DNA of 64,000 bases, taken from assembly GCA_035650475.1 (NCBI GenBank), contig DASRHP010000012.1, positions 1,009,697-1,073,696 of the forward strand, read 5' to 3'. Position numbers and translations under genes: made by a program. Position 1 is the first letter of the stretch. Each line of letters begins with the position of its first letter. This document shows, in pieces, positions 38,732-47,538 of the stretch. The notes beneath the pieces are model-generated. The model had not been told where the DNA came from, searched no databases, and saw only the letters and a program-made list of their open reading frames with translations. The stretch is from Candidatus Binataceae bacterium (GTDB lineage: Bacteria > Desulfobacterota > Binatia > Binatales > Binataceae).

Positions 38732-39391
38732 ATGCAACGACTGAGCCTTCCGTTCCTGACAGCGCTTATCCTCGTGTCGTTTGCGCTTGGCGCACATGCG
38801 CAGACCGCGCCGGCGACGCAGTCGCAAGAGCCAGCCACCGCCGAGCCACTCGAGGGCCCGGCGGCGCAGGCGCCTGAGGAAGCCGGTCCTGCCAACGGCC
38901 CCCAAAACGCGGCGCCGCAGATGCATCGGATCCATCCGCAGATCACTAATCGGACGGTGATGGTGCGCGTGGACGAGATCATCGCGGCCGATACCAACGA
39001 AGGCATCGACCAGCGGCTGATCCCGCTGCGTCTGCGGCTGCATTCGCTGTTCCCTTCGTTTTCGACCTATCGGCTGATCAGCCGACAAGTCGGGCGCACA
39101 CATTGCGGCCGGATGCTCGCCTTCAGCTTGCCGGGTGGATGGATCGTGCACGTCGAGCCCAACGCGATCGAGGACGACATGATCGCGATGCATCTGCTGC
39201 TGTTTGAGGGCGCGCGGCCGCTGATGACCACGCAACTCAAGCTGCGCAACCATGGGACGCTGATCGTCGGCGGCCCGCACTACCGACAGGGGATGCTGAT
39301 AATTCCGATTGGCGCCGACGTTCCCGGCCTGCCGATACCGCAGATCCCCTTGCCCGGCGCGCTCACCGCGGGCCCCACTCCGCTTCCGTAA
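38732..39391 (+). CDS. Exported protein linked to the sigma/anti-sigma pair
   Basis: A 219-aa protein beginning with a signal peptide (LPFLTALILVSFALGAHA|Q). A Pro/Ala/Glu-rich linker covers residues ~25-65, then a compact domain of about 130 residues (VMVRVDEIIAADTNEGIDQRLIPLRLRLHSLFPSFS...YRLISRQ; LAFSLPGGWIVHVEP; LRNHGTLIVGGPHYRQGMLIIPIG). No family name came to mind with certainty. The ATG is two bases after the anti-sigma stop, so it belongs to the same operon and may be the sensor, effector or target of the stress response. Confidence 0.7.
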   Translation: MQRLSLPFLTALILVSFALGAHAQTAPATQSQEPATAEPLEGPAAQAPEEAGPANGPQNAAPQMHRIHPQITNRTVMVRVDEIIAADTNEGIDQRLIPLRLRLHSLFPSFSTYRLISRQVGRTHCGRMLAFSLPGGWIVHVEPNAIEDDMIAMHLLLFEGARPLMTTQLKLRNHGTLIVGGPHYRQGMLIIPIGADVPGLPIPQIPLPGALTAGPTPLP

Positions 39392-39782
39392 CGCAGCGCT
39401 CGATCAGTCCGAAGGTCGCCGCCTTCCACGGCTGTGAAGCATTGCCCGATACGGCGCTTGCTCTCGCCGGGCCTGTCACGGCCGCCCTTCTCAGCAAGAG
39501 TGCGCGAACCCAAGCGAGACGGCTCGTCTCGTGCGTCGACTTGCCTACTCGCGGATATCTTCGCGCACCAACCTGACGGCGGTGCTTGCGGCAGGCAGGG
39601 GTAGTTCACAGCACACGCTGCTCACCGCTCTCGCGCCCGAAGGTCGCTTGCCAGTCGCGGTTTGGCGCGCTGCGTCGTCGGCACCAGAGGCTCGCCCATC
39701 TTGCAATCAGGCGGGGAGGAAAGTGCACGTGCGCAGCGGGACGGCGCGCCGGCTTCTCATCTGGCCCCACAGCCGGCATGCC
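39392..39782. other. Gap between convergent genes
   Basis: About 390 bases between the plus-strand sigma operon and the minus-strand histidine kinase. Overlapping open frames on both strands have no ribosome site or domain. I see no U-tract terminator; the region presumably ends both transcripts by another means. Confidence 0.4.
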
Positions 39783-40631
39783 TCAGGTCGATCCGTTGCC
39801 GCGGCCCCAACTGCTGGCCGAAGCCGGCAAGCGGATAGTGAACACGCTGCCCGCGCCCCGCCGGCTTCTCGTCAACAGGTCCGCGCCGTTGAGCGCGAGG
39901 TAGCGCTTGGCCAGCGCCAGTCCCAATCCCATGCCGTATGGATTTGCCGCGCTGTGCCGACCACGCGAGAAAGGCCGAAACAGCTTGGGTAGGTCAGCGG
40001 GATCAATGCCGACTCCGGTGTCTTCGACCTCCACAAGAACGTCTTCCTGCCCCCTGCCAACCCTCACAGTAATGGCGCCGTGTTCAGTGTAATTCATTGC
40101 GTTGTCGAGCACATTGGCTAGCGCATGCGTAAAGCAGTATTCGTCGATGCTGATGATGAGTTTGGAATCCGGCGCGTGCAAGTTTATGCGGAGGCCCTTG
40201 TTCTCGGCCTCCGGCTGAACTTCGAGAAGCTCCCATCTAATCCGCGATAAGATTTCTAGCGAGACCGGCGCGATTCTGAACATTCCGCTTTCCAGCCGGG
40301 ACAGATCAATAATCGCGCGCAGGTTTCGTTCGAGTTGCCGCGTGGCACCAACAATCGCAGTGAGCGATTTTGCACTCTCATGATCTCCGGCCGAAACGCG
40401 ATCGCTCAGCAACTCTGCATGGCCGGCGATAATATTCAGTGGATTGCGGATTTGGTGATTGACGTTGACGAGGAACGCGGCCTTCAGTTCCTCGGCGCTC
40501 GCGATTTGTTCCGGCGCGAGTTTGCGGCCAAACAGGGAATTTCGCCATGGCCTAGGCATCGGCCAGATTCGCCACGGCCGTGTGTCATTTGTGATACTCA
40601 ATGACTTCCCCTTGCTTATTTCAGCCCTCAC
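39783..40631 (-). CDS. Histidine kinase without an obvious sensor domain
   Basis: A 282-aa kinase core. The dimerisation/phospho-acceptor helix has AAFLVNVNHQIRNPLNIIAG (H59), and the ATPase has the N box (NVLDNAMNYTEHG), G1 (VEDTGVGIDPADLP), F (LFRPFSRG) and G2 (NPYGMGLGLALAKR). Only about 45 residues precede the H-box helix, with no membrane helix or PAS domain, so it is either cytosolic and partner-regulated or a 5'-truncated hybrid kinase. Codons here are visibly less GC-rich than in neighbours. Start is uncertain (GTG at 40629-40631, or ATG at 40557-40559). No response regulator is adjacent. Confidence 0.8.
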   Translation of the reverse strand: MRAEISKGKSLSITNDTRPWRIWPMPRPWRNSLFGRKLAPEQIASAEELKAAFLVNVNHQIRNPLNIIAGHAELLSDRVSAGDHESAKSLTAIVGATRQLERNLRAIIDLSRLESGMFRIAPVSLEILSRIRWELLEVQPEAENKGLRINLHAPDSKLIISIDEYCFTHALANVLDNAMNYTEHGAITVRVGRGQEDVLVEVEDTGVGIDPADLPKLFRPFSRGRHSAANPYGMGLGLALAKRYLALNGADLLTRSRRGAGSVFTIRLPASASSWGRGNGST

Positions 40632-41048
40632 CCGAGCGGGCTAGCTTCAACTAAACTCAAGATGAGGTGAAGGAAGTCGAAGTAGAATTATCAATTGTCG
40701 ACATCTCGATAACGCATAAAATGTACCAGACAATCTCTTTTAGATGCTTAGTTGATACGAGAGACGCCCTCTAGCATTTCCTATATTGGCCAAGCTCAGC
40801 AATTGTCTGCTTCGCTGAGCCTAGCCTTGAGCTAAGCAGAGGAATGCAACTGTGCTGCGACTTAGCCCCTGAGTCTATGATAAAGAGCAATTGGGGCGCG
40901 GATGTCGCAACCTGGTGCCGACTTGCCCCATTAGGTTGCTTTGCTGTGCGGCGCAGCCACAGCTCTGATAAACAAAGCAGGGCGCAATACAGCGCCCATT
41001 CCGCGGTGATCGTTGGTCGTGCTACGTCACGCGCCGCGGCCGGCGCAG
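40632..41048. other. Comparatively AT-rich intergenic region
   Basis: About 415 bases with clearly lower GC than the rest of the window, especially 40640-40880 (AATTATCAATTGTC, AAAATGTACC, TATATTGGCC). No gene is supported on either strand. It must hold the promoter of the histidine kinase and the 3' end of the SDR transcript. Composition suggests acquired DNA or a regulatory region; CAATTG occurs three times (40693, 40799 and 40888 approximately). Confidence 0.45.
40967..40997 (-). terminator. Probable intrinsic terminator of the SDR gene
   Basis: On the minus strand, 52 bases past the SDR stop, a 6-bp GC stem GGGCGC/GCGCCC with a 6-base loop is followed by TGCTTTGTTTATC, a T-rich tract. 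This has the layout of a Rho-independent terminator, with a shortish stem. Confidence 0.5.
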
Positions 41049-41816
41049 CTACCGTGGGGCCATGCGCAGCGCGCCGTCGAGGCGGATGGTCTCGCCGTTG
41101 AGCATCGTGTTCTCGACGATATGGCGCGCCAGCGCCGCGTATTCGCTCGGCCGCCCCAGCCGTGAGGGAAACGGTATCGACGCCTCCAGCGCCTTGCGCG
41201 CCGCGTCGGGCAGCAGCCCGAGCATCGGGGTCTCGAAAATTCCGGGCGCGATCGTGCACACGCGGATGCCGAGCGAAGCCAGGTCGCGCGCGACCGGCAG
41301 CGTCAGCCCGACCACTCCGCCCTTGGACGCCGAGTAAGCAGCCTGCCCGATCTGACCCTCGTAGGCCGCGATCGAAGCCGTGTTGATGATCACACCGCGT
41401 TCGCCCTCGTTGTTGGGGCGGTTCTTCGCCATCTGCGCCGCCGCAAGCCGGATCATGTTGAAAGTGCCGACGAGGTTGACCGCGATCACCTTGTTGAACA
41501 GGTCGAGCGAGTGCGGCCCTTCCTTGGTCAGCGTGCGCTGCGCGCGGCCGATGCCGGCGCAATTGACCGCCACGTGCACGGTGCCGAAATGCTCGGCCGC
41601 GCGCGCGACCGCGGTTTCGACCTCGGGGCCGGCGACCACGTCGGCCGCGATGTACAGGCCCCGCGCGCCGAGCTCTTCGGCGACCTTGGCGCCCGGTGAC
41701 GACGGCAGATCCACAATCGCGATCTTCGCGCCGTGCTGGACGAACTCGCGCGCGGTCGCCGCGCCGAGCCCCGACCCGCCGCCGGTGATTATTGCCACTG
41801 CGTCTTTCAGTCTCAT
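41049..41816 (-). CDS. SDR-family dehydrogenase (HSD10 / 3-hydroxyacyl-CoA type)
   Basis: A 255-aa short-chain dehydrogenase. TGGGSGLG (11-18), VDLPSS with Asp after the second strand (NAD preference), [10 protein letters not shown], and the catalytic [24 protein letters not shown] are present. The overall pattern, including the long insert [30 protein letters not shown], closely follows type II 3-hydroxyacyl-CoA dehydrogenases (HSD17B10-like), which act in fatty or steroid acyl-CoA oxidation; substrate is inferred only. The ATG has GGGTGAGGG upstream. It shares strand and close spacing with the amidohydrolase upstream (41 bases). Confidence 0.87.
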   Translation of the reverse strand: MRLKDAVAIITGGGSGLGAATAREFVQHGAKIAIVDLPSSPGAKVAEELGARGLYIAADVVAGPEVETAVARAAEHFGTVHVAVNCAGIGRAQRTLTKEGPHSLDLFNKVIAVNLVGTFNMIRLAAAQMAKNRPNNEGERGVIINTASIAAYEGQIGQAAYSASKGGVVGLTLPVARDLASLGIRVCTIAPGIFETPMLGLLPDAARKALEASIPFPSRLGRPSEYAALARHIVENTMLNGETIRLDGALRMAPR

Positions 41817-41857
41817 TCGGCCCTCACCCTGAAGTAGTCACTTTGAAGTAATTAGAC

Positions 41858-43045
41858 TCAGATGCCGTAGAAGCGCGCCGCGTTATCGCCGAGCACCTTG
41901 CGCTTCTGCGCGGGCGTGAGTTTCGGATGGTCGCGAATCGGGGCTACTGACTCCGGGAAGCGTCCATCCCAGTGCGGATAATCGCTCGCGTAGAACACAA
42001 GGTCCTCGCCCATCATCTCGAGGATGAAAGGCAGCGAGCCCTCGTCGGGATCGCATGAGTAGTAAACCAGCCCGCTCTTCATGTATTCGTGCGGCCAGCG
42101 CCTCATCGCGGGCAGCAGTTGCGGCAGGCGCTCGTAGTGCTCGTCGAGCCGCTCCATGAAGTAGTAAACCCATCCGACGCCCGACTCCAGGATCGCCCAG
42201 CGAAGCCGCGGGAACTTCTCGAGCACGCCGCCGCATACGAGCGAGCCCAGCGCAACCATCGCCTCGTGTGGAAAGCCGATCGTGTGGCCCAGCACAAACT
42301 GCTCGGGCTTAAAGCGCTCCTCGCTACCCGGCAATCCCGTCGCCGATCCCCAATGAATTCCGATCGGCAGACCGAGGCGCTGGATTTCCTCGTACAGTGG
42401 ATAAAGAAACGGCTCGTCAAGGTTGGCCCGCCGCACGTTCGGCAGCATGAACACCGAGCGCATCCCGAGGTGGTTCACCGCATGCTCAAGCTCGTGCAAT
42501 GCAGCGTCAACAGACTCGCGCGTCGGCGCTACCAGCGGCAGGCTTATCGCCGGCCGCACGCGCCCGCCGCACTCCCGGGCGTAGTCGGCAAGCAGATCGT
42601 TCTGCGCCCGTGCGCATGCGATCGCCAGATCGAGCTTGTCGGTTGAAAGCCATACCAGGCCGAGGCTGGGATAGAGGACGGCGAGATCGATGCCCTCGAC
42701 GTCCATGTCGGCCAGGCGCCCTTCGGGACTCTCGGGATGCCCGGGCGGAACGCGCGCGAACGAGGCGCGCGCACCGGTGGGCAGTGGACGCGGATTGGCG
42801 AGGCGGTCGAGGAGGCGGTCGCGCGCAATGATATCGTCGGGCACCGGGCCGGTCTCGTGCGCCATCGTCAGCCGCCCGTCGAAGAGCATTCGCCAATGGC
42901 CGTTCGGGTCGACGCCGCTTTGAAACAGCCGCTCGCGCAGCGCTGGCGGCAGATACTTGTCCCACAGCTTAAGCGGCATCTCCCACGCATGGCCGTCGGC
43001 ATCGATGACGCGATATTGATTGCCTGCCAAGTCGCGCACGCTCAT
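41858..43045 (-). CDS. Amidohydrolase-2 family protein
   Basis: A 395-aa TIM-barrel metal hydrolase/decarboxylase. The N-terminal DADGHAWEMP (D17, H19, E22), the internal IGIHWGSATG, and the C-terminal YASDYPHWDG hold the expected metal and catalytic residues. Members with this pattern (ACMSD-like) cleave or decarboxylate aromatic and related acids; the substrate cannot be named. The start at 43043-43045 is supported by GGGAGATCC; the open frame extends to 43174 without need. It lies between an SDR and an LLM oxidoreductase on the same strand, a combination typical of catabolic clusters. Confidence 0.88.
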   Translation of the reverse strand: MSVRDLAGNQYRVIDADGHAWEMPLKLWDKYLPPALRERLFQSGVDPNGHWRMLFDGRLTMAHETGPVPDDIIARDRLLDRLANPRPLPTGARASFARVPPGHPESPEGRLADMDVEGIDLAVLYPSLGLVWLSTDKLDLAIACARAQNDLLADYARECGGRVRPAISLPLVAPTRESVDAALHELEHAVNHLGMRSVFMLPNVRRANLDEPFLYPLYEEIQRLGLPIGIHWGSATGLPGSEERFKPEQFVLGHTIGFPHEAMVALGSLVCGGVLEKFPRLRWAILESGVGWVYYFMERLDEHYERLPQLLPAMRRWPHEYMKSGLVYYSCDPDEGSLPFILEMMGEDLVFYASDYPHWDGRFPESVAPIRDHPKLTPAQKRKVLGDNAARFYGI

Positions 43046-43199
43046 CGTAGGATCTCCCGCAAAGCCGCGGCTTTCGAGGCGCATCGTAGCGAAGCGGCGC
43101 CCGCCGCGCCATCGACGCGCCGGCGCGCGGGACGCAAAAGCGTGCGGCCGGGCTCGCCGCCCGGCCGCACGCACCGCAACCGCAGCCAGCCCCCAACGC

Positions 43200-44432
43200 T
43201 CAGACGTAGTGCGGCAGGATCTTCTCGCCGAAGGTGCGCAGCTGTTCCTTCATTACGTCCGTCGGCAGAAAGCCCTGGTCGAAGTTCCAGCAGAAGTACT
43301 CCGGATTCGCCGCCTCGACCAGCTCGTCCATCTTGCGCCGCACGTCGGAGATCGAACCCATGAACAGGTAGTGCGCCCGCTCCATCCGATCGACGGTCCA
43401 CTCGCTGGGCGGGATGAGCGCCTTGCCGCGCGGCCACTTCTCCTCGTCGCCCGGCAAGCGGAAGGCCTCGAAGAAACCGAAGTGGCCCCAGAAGCGGCCA
43501 AAGCCGATGCCGGCCGAGCCCAGCTCGGCCATCCGGTAGGTAGCCTCCCTGTTTTCGCCGAAATAGAACTGGCGCAGCACGCCAACGCGCCGGCCGAGTT
43601 CGAGCTTGCGCCCGGCCTTGGCCGACTGGTCCTGAAACAGCCGAGCCACGCGCGCCATCGCCTGCGGATGGGTCACCAGAGTCATCGGAATGATATTCTG
43701 TTGGGCGCACCAGACGATGGTCTCGTCGCTGATCGAGAAGGCCTGGAAAAGCGGCGGATGCGGCCGCTGGTAGGGCTTGGGCACAACGTAGATCTTCCTG
43801 ACTTTGCCGCCCTCGACCTCGCCCGGCGCGCCATACTGCGCGGTCCACTCCCACGGCGGCCACGGCGTGCCGGTTTCATAGGGATACGGATACTCGTAGT
43901 ACTCGCCCTTGAAGCTGAATGGCTCGTCGGCCCACGCCAGCTTGAGGATCTGGAAGACCTCCTCGAAGACCTTGCGGTTGGTCCTATCGATATCAGACTG
44001 ATCCGAGGTGGTGGCCGAGACGTGCAGCTTCTGTCCCATCTGGTTGAGCCAGCGATGCTGGTAGCCGCGGGCGAAGCCGACGAAGGTGCGCCCCTTGGTG
44101 AACTGGTCGAGCCATCCGATCTCGACCGCCAACCTCAGCGGATTCCATCCGGGCAGCACGTAGCCGATCGGCCCGACCCGCAGATGCTTGGTGTGCATCG
44201 CGACGTACAGATGGAGCTGCGGCACGCTGCCGATTTCGAGCCCCTCGGTGTGCAGGTGATGCTCGGGGAAAGCGACCATCTCGATCCCGAGATCCTCCGC
44301 CATCCGAGCGAACTCGACGATCTCGCTGAGCATCTTCTGCCAGTACTCGTTGCGCGCGGCGATTGGGCGCAGCCGTTCGCGCTCCTCGAGGGTGGCGGGA
44401 ATCGTGGGCAACAGCAGGAGTCCGAACCTCAT
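43200..44432 (-). CDS. LLM-class flavin monooxygenase
   Basis: A 410-aa bacterial luciferase-family oxidoreductase: MRFGLLLLPT at the N-terminus, EFARMAEDLGIEMVAFPEHHL, VGPIGYVLPGWNPLRLAVEIGWLDQFTKGR, FVGFARGYQHRWLNQ, and KPYQRPHPPLFQAFSISDETIVWCAQQ. The long form with an EHHL motif resembles alkanal/long-chain monooxygenases that use reduced FMN and oxygen; the actual substrate is unknown. The ATG at 44430-44432 has GGGAGGTGCGC, a strong site; a GTG two codons upstream is rejected. A 9-bp hairpin lies just before the ribosome site. Confidence 0.87.
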   Translation of the reverse strand: MRFGLLLLPTIPATLEERERLRPIAARNEYWQKMLSEIVEFARMAEDLGIEMVAFPEHHLHTEGLEIGSVPQLHLYVAMHTKHLRVGPIGYVLPGWNPLRLAVEIGWLDQFTKGRTFVGFARGYQHRWLNQMGQKLHVSATTSDQSDIDRTNRKVFEEVFQILKLAWADEPFSFKGEYYEYPYPYETGTPWPPWEWTAQYGAPGEVEGGKVRKIYVVPKPYQRPHPPLFQAFSISDETIVWCAQQNIIPMTLVTHPQAMARVARLFQDQSAKAGRKLELGRRVGVLRQFYFGENREATYRMAELGSAGIGFGRFWGHFGFFEAFRLPGDEEKWPRGKALIPPSEWTVDRMERAHYLFMGSISDVRRKMDELVEAANPEYFCWNFDQGFLPTDVMKEQLRTFGEKILPHYV

Positions 44433-44741
44433 GCGCACCTCCCGTGGTCCGGCGGTCGCGCCGGACCGCTGACGGTTGCCGGTTGCACTCTCAGGCCATC
44501 GGAACTCTCAAGCACAGATCCGCGAACGACACGCACGCCAGCGCGTTGTCGCAGGGCGTCGGCCGCGCGCGCCGCCGATCGCGCCTTGGGTACCACGAAA
44601 TCCGCGCTCGGGCAAACGCTCGCCGCTCCGTGACCGGCCGCGTGTCACGGCGCCTCGCCTGTGAGCGCCATGACCAGCGCCTGGTGCCGCAGGCAAAGAG
44701 GCTGCGGCGGGGCTCCGCTGCTCGTGCGCGAGGCGACCTGA
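44433..44741. promoter_or_regulatory. Gap with a hairpin just upstream of the LLM monooxygenase start
   Basis: About 310 bases between MAPEG and the LLM gene, both on the minus strand. At 44446-44467 a perfect 9-bp stem (GGTCCGGCG/CGCCGGACC) with a GTCG loop sits immediately 5' of the LLM ribosome site. It lacks a T tract so it is not an intrinsic terminator; it could protect the transcript 5' end or modulate translation. Otherwise nothing was recognised. Confidence 0.4.
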
Positions 44742-45131
44742 TCAGATAGTCGCGAGCGCGGCGATCGAAAGGATGATTCCGCCGAGGTAAGTGCCGACGG
44801 CGCCTACGAAGCGCAGCGGATAAGGCCGGTCCAGAGTGGGACAGACGACTATCCCGATCGCGCTTAGATAGCGGCAGACGGTCACGATAATCATGACCCA
44901 CGCTACCCACGCCGCCGGCGAATGCGCGCCAAGGTAGAGCATCAGGACCGCCAGCATCGGCGCATACTCGGCCGTATTGCCGTGCGCGCGAATCGCCTTG
45001 AAGAGCGGGTCGGCCGGGTCGTTGGACGACGTCCCGACCCTCCCGAGGCGGTTGCGCGTCATTGAAACGTGCAGTCCCAGCGCAAACAGCAACAGGCCGA
45101 GCAGCCCGATGCATACGACGGCGATTTCCAT
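44742..45131 (-). CDS. MAPEG-family membrane protein
   Basis: A 129-aa membrane protein with four helices (VVCIGLLGLLLFALGLHVSM, YAPMLAVLMLYLG, WVAWVMIIVTVCRYLSAIGIVV, GAVGTYLGGIILSIAALA). The motif FKAIRAHGNTAEYAPM contains the Arg/His/Asn/Glu cluster of the MAPEG superfamily (microsomal glutathione transferases and relatives). Bacterial members may conjugate glutathione-like thiols to lipophilic compounds, but activity is unproven. The ATG at 45129-45131 follows GAGGAGGG. Probably monocistronic. Confidence 0.85.
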   Translation of the reverse strand: MEIAVVCIGLLGLLLFALGLHVSMTRNRLGRVGTSSNDPADPLFKAIRAHGNTAEYAPMLAVLMLYLGAHSPAAWVAWVMIIVTVCRYLSAIGIVVCPTLDRPYPLRFVGAVGTYLGGIILSIAALATI

Positions 45132-45521
45132 GCGTACCCTCCTCGCAGGCGGATTTTAGAATCGTGTGCGCGGAACCATCGTTTAAGATGCCGAGTTCCC
45201 AGGCAATCGCTGACGCGTTTCAAAAGACATCCCGAGCAAGCGGTTGCTTGGAACATGTGGCGAAGAACCCGGGTCAACGATCGGGCTTCCGCGCGCGAAG
45301 TTGATATGATTGCAAATCGCGTAATCGCGCTCGGTGGCTCCTCCGCCGCCCTCGGCGCCGACCACCGCCGCGAGCACAGCTAGGCTCCGCACCCTGTCTG
45401 CGGGTGAGGAGCATCTCCCGCCCCAGAAAAGGCTCAGTTTGATGTGCAAAATCGTCCCGCCGCACAGCGACGCTGGGGTGGAACAGACCGTTGCGGCGCC
45501 GCGCGCTGACGCGCCGGCCAA
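45132..45521. other. Gap without a recognised gene
   Basis: About 390 bases between DUF1326 and MAPEG genes, both minus strand. Overlapping short frames on both strands lack ribosome sites and domains. It should hold the MAPEG promoter; I could not identify one. Confidence 0.4.
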
Positions 45522-46145
45522 TCATCGGTCGTGCGAGTACGTGACCTCGGCCAGGCTGCTGTGGGTGTTGCGATGCTCGAAGCGGATCGCGCCGCTGCCC
45601 CTCAGAACCGCCGCCTGCGCCACTTCCATCTCGAAATATTCGCGCCCGTCGGGCAAATGGACGGTGACGCGATGCTCCTGTCCGGTGTTGGGCAGGATCA
45701 GCGGGGTCGAGACGGTCTCAACCGCGCCAGGGATCACGACGCGCGCTTTGCGCGCGCTTTTGTCAAATTCGAATTCGATCGGCACGAATTGCGGAGGATG
45801 CACGGTCGAAAACGTGGAGGCGAGAAACTCGAACCAGGCGTTGCCCGCCTGCCCGCTGAGGATCGTGAGCAAGGCCGTGCGCTGCTCGCCGGTGGCGCGC
45901 TCGTCGATAAAGGCCTGGGCTTCGCCGTGGCCCTCGTGGACTCCACCGGGCCAGCGCGCGACCGTAACCCAGCTTAGGCCTTCGAGCGGCACGGCACCGA
46001 AATGGCCGCGGTCGATCCGCATTCCCGCAACGCCCTCGCATCCTTTCTGCGGAGAAGGGATGCCGACGGTGTCGCAGGTGCAGCTCGCGATGCAATTGCA
46101 GTTCTTGAGATAGCGCCCCTTCATCAGCCATTCGATCTTTTTCAT
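45522..46145 (-). CDS. DUF1326-family protein (Cys-rich N-terminus)
   Basis: A 207-aa protein of the DUF1326 family. The N-terminus has the family motif W-x-MKGRYLKNCNCIASCTC with C16, C18, C22, C24, followed by C36 (PQKGCEG), suggesting metal or redox binding. The rest is a soluble beta-rich domain (GHFGAVPLEGLSWVTVARWPGGVHEGHGEAQAF ... FVPIEFEFDKSARKARVVIPG). DUF1326 genes often neighbour DUF2182 membrane proteins; none is seen here. Function unknown. Start is the ATG at 46143-46145. Confidence 0.85.
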   Translation of the reverse strand: MKKIEWLMKGRYLKNCNCIASCTCDTVGIPSPQKGCEGVAGMRIDRGHFGAVPLEGLSWVTVARWPGGVHEGHGEAQAFIDERATGEQRTALLTILSGQAGNAWFEFLASTFSTVHPPQFVPIEFEFDKSARKARVVIPGAVETVSTPLILPNTGQEHRVTVHLPDGREYFEMEVAQAAVLRGSGAIRFEHRNTHSSLAEVTYSHDR

Positions 46146-46603
46146 GGTCTTGATCCCTTGATGAGCTTAGTATTCAGCCTCACCATGCCCCCATAGCCTT
46201 TGCGGGGGAACCGACGCCTGCCGGTCTCATTCACCGCCAATGTGGAATGCCGTACGGCCCAGGATCTTTTGCGGTGTTCGCGCAAGCGTATTCACGGCGC
46301 ATAAGCGCATATAGGATGCGACCAGCGATTTGTTAGGCTGGCTTGGGCGGCAACTACTGCAAACAAGCGACGCGCACCTCGAAACCACGCGCCTGGAGCT
46401 CCTCCGTGAGGCGGAGTGGCATCTCTCGCTGCCGACACCTCATGGCTCGCTCGCGTTCGCGACTCGGCCAGACAGACCGACCTTTGTCGCGCAACGCCCT
46501 CCGCGCAGCGCAGCGCGGGTGCACCGTCAGCCCTTCACCTTCGAGCTCCGGTTCGCGGTTCGCTCCAGCCCGCCTGATTCTTTGAACTTTCTGAGGATTT
46601 GAC
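46146..46603. other. Gap directly 3' of tRNA-Gly
   Basis: About 460 bases between the DUF1326 gene and tRNA-Gly. The minus strand holds an open frame with no start codon covering about 46360-46590, ending ...EMPLRLTEELQARGFEVRVACLQ; its composition looks protein-like but I recognise no family. It begins almost at the 3' end of the tRNA, the usual place for integrated elements, but no integrase or repeated tRNA end was found. Confidence 0.35.
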
Positions 46604-46679
46604 TGGAGCGGGTGATCGGTTTCGAACCGACGACCTTGTGCTTGGCAAGCACACGCTCTACCAACTGAGCTACACCCGC
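46604..46679 (-). tRNA. tRNA-Gly (anticodon GCC)
   Basis: Read on the minus strand: acceptor GCGGGTG/CACCCGC, D-arm GCTCAGTTGGTAGAGC, anticodon stem TGTGC/GCACA with loop TTGCCAA (anticodon GCC), T-arm GTCGGTTCGAAACCGAT, discriminator T and encoded CCA. 76 nt with all arms pairing. Confidence 0.96.
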
Positions 46680-46737
46680 CCCCAAGCCTGTTGCCGCACG
46701 GCCGGATAGATCGATTTATCCGCCCGCGCGCGCCTTG

Positions 46738-47325
46738 TCAAACCGCCGCCCGCCGCGAGGCCGGCGGCCGCAGCCGCGCGCCCAGCAGCGCGCTCGCCTT
46801 GCGGTAATAATCGATCCCCGACCACACGCTGACCACCATCGCGATCCACAGCACGAACATCCCGGCCGCGAAGAAGTCGATGTGGAAGTAGGTGTAGTGG
46901 ATGAGCAGCCCCTGGACAGCGATCGACTGAAGCACCATCTTGTACTTGCCCAGCTCCTCGGCCGCCATCACCTCGCCCTCCGCCGCCGCCATCGCGCGCA
47001 ACCCGGTAACCGCGATCTCGCGCAGCACCAGCACCACCACTATCCAGGCCGGCACGCGCGGCGCGCGCGGCATCGCCACCAGCATGATCAACGCCGCCGT
47101 CACCACCAGCTTGTCGGCGAGCGGGTCCAGGAACTTGCCGAGCGTGGTACCCGAGCCGTAGCTGCGCGCGATATAGCCGTCGAAGAAGTCGCTGAGCGTG
47201 GCGACGAAGAAGACCGCGGCCGCGGCCGCCGACGGCCCGGGCCCTGGAAGCAGCAGCAGGACGACCAGCACCGGCGTCAGCGCGATGCGCATCAGGGTCA
47301 GCAGATTTGGTGTGCTCAGCGCCAT
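46738..47325 (-). CDS. pgsA: CDP-diacylglycerol--glycerol-3-phosphate 3-phosphatidyltransferase
   Basis: Makes phosphatidylglycerol-phosphate in the inner membrane. The CDP-alcohol phosphotransferase signature D-G-x2-A-R-x8-G-x3-D-x3-D is exact: D49-G50, A53-R54, G63, D67, D71 in DFFDGYIARSYGSG.../GKFLDPLADK. Several helices flank it. The N-terminus MALSTPNLLTLMRIALTPVL is typical of PgsA, supporting the ATG at 47323-47325 over the open upstream codons. 195 aa is the normal length. It is followed (minus strand) by tRNA-Gly and is divergent from nadB. Confidence 0.93.
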   Translation of the reverse strand: MALSTPNLLTLMRIALTPVLVVLLLLPGPGPSAAAAAVFFVATLSDFFDGYIARSYGSGTTLGKFLDPLADKLVVTAALIMLVAMPRAPRVPAWIVVVLVLREIAVTGLRAMAAAEGEVMAAEELGKYKMVLQSIAVQGLLIHYTYFHIDFFAAGMFVLWIAMVVSVWSGIDYYRKASALLGARLRPPASRRAAV

Positions 47326-47538
47326 CGCGCGTTCCCGGCGTCCGGCCCCGTGACGCCTCTCCGGCAACCCTCATTTCGACAATATGGCAATCGTATGAGG
47401 CGGGCAATCGAGACTTGCGCGGCGAACGCGGACGTGCGCTGTGAGCCAGCTTGACGCGCCGCGCCGTGCGCGCGTACGTTCGATCATGATCGATTCGCCT
47501 CGCGGGCCGCGTCCGCGCACCCTCCGTTCCCGTACCCG

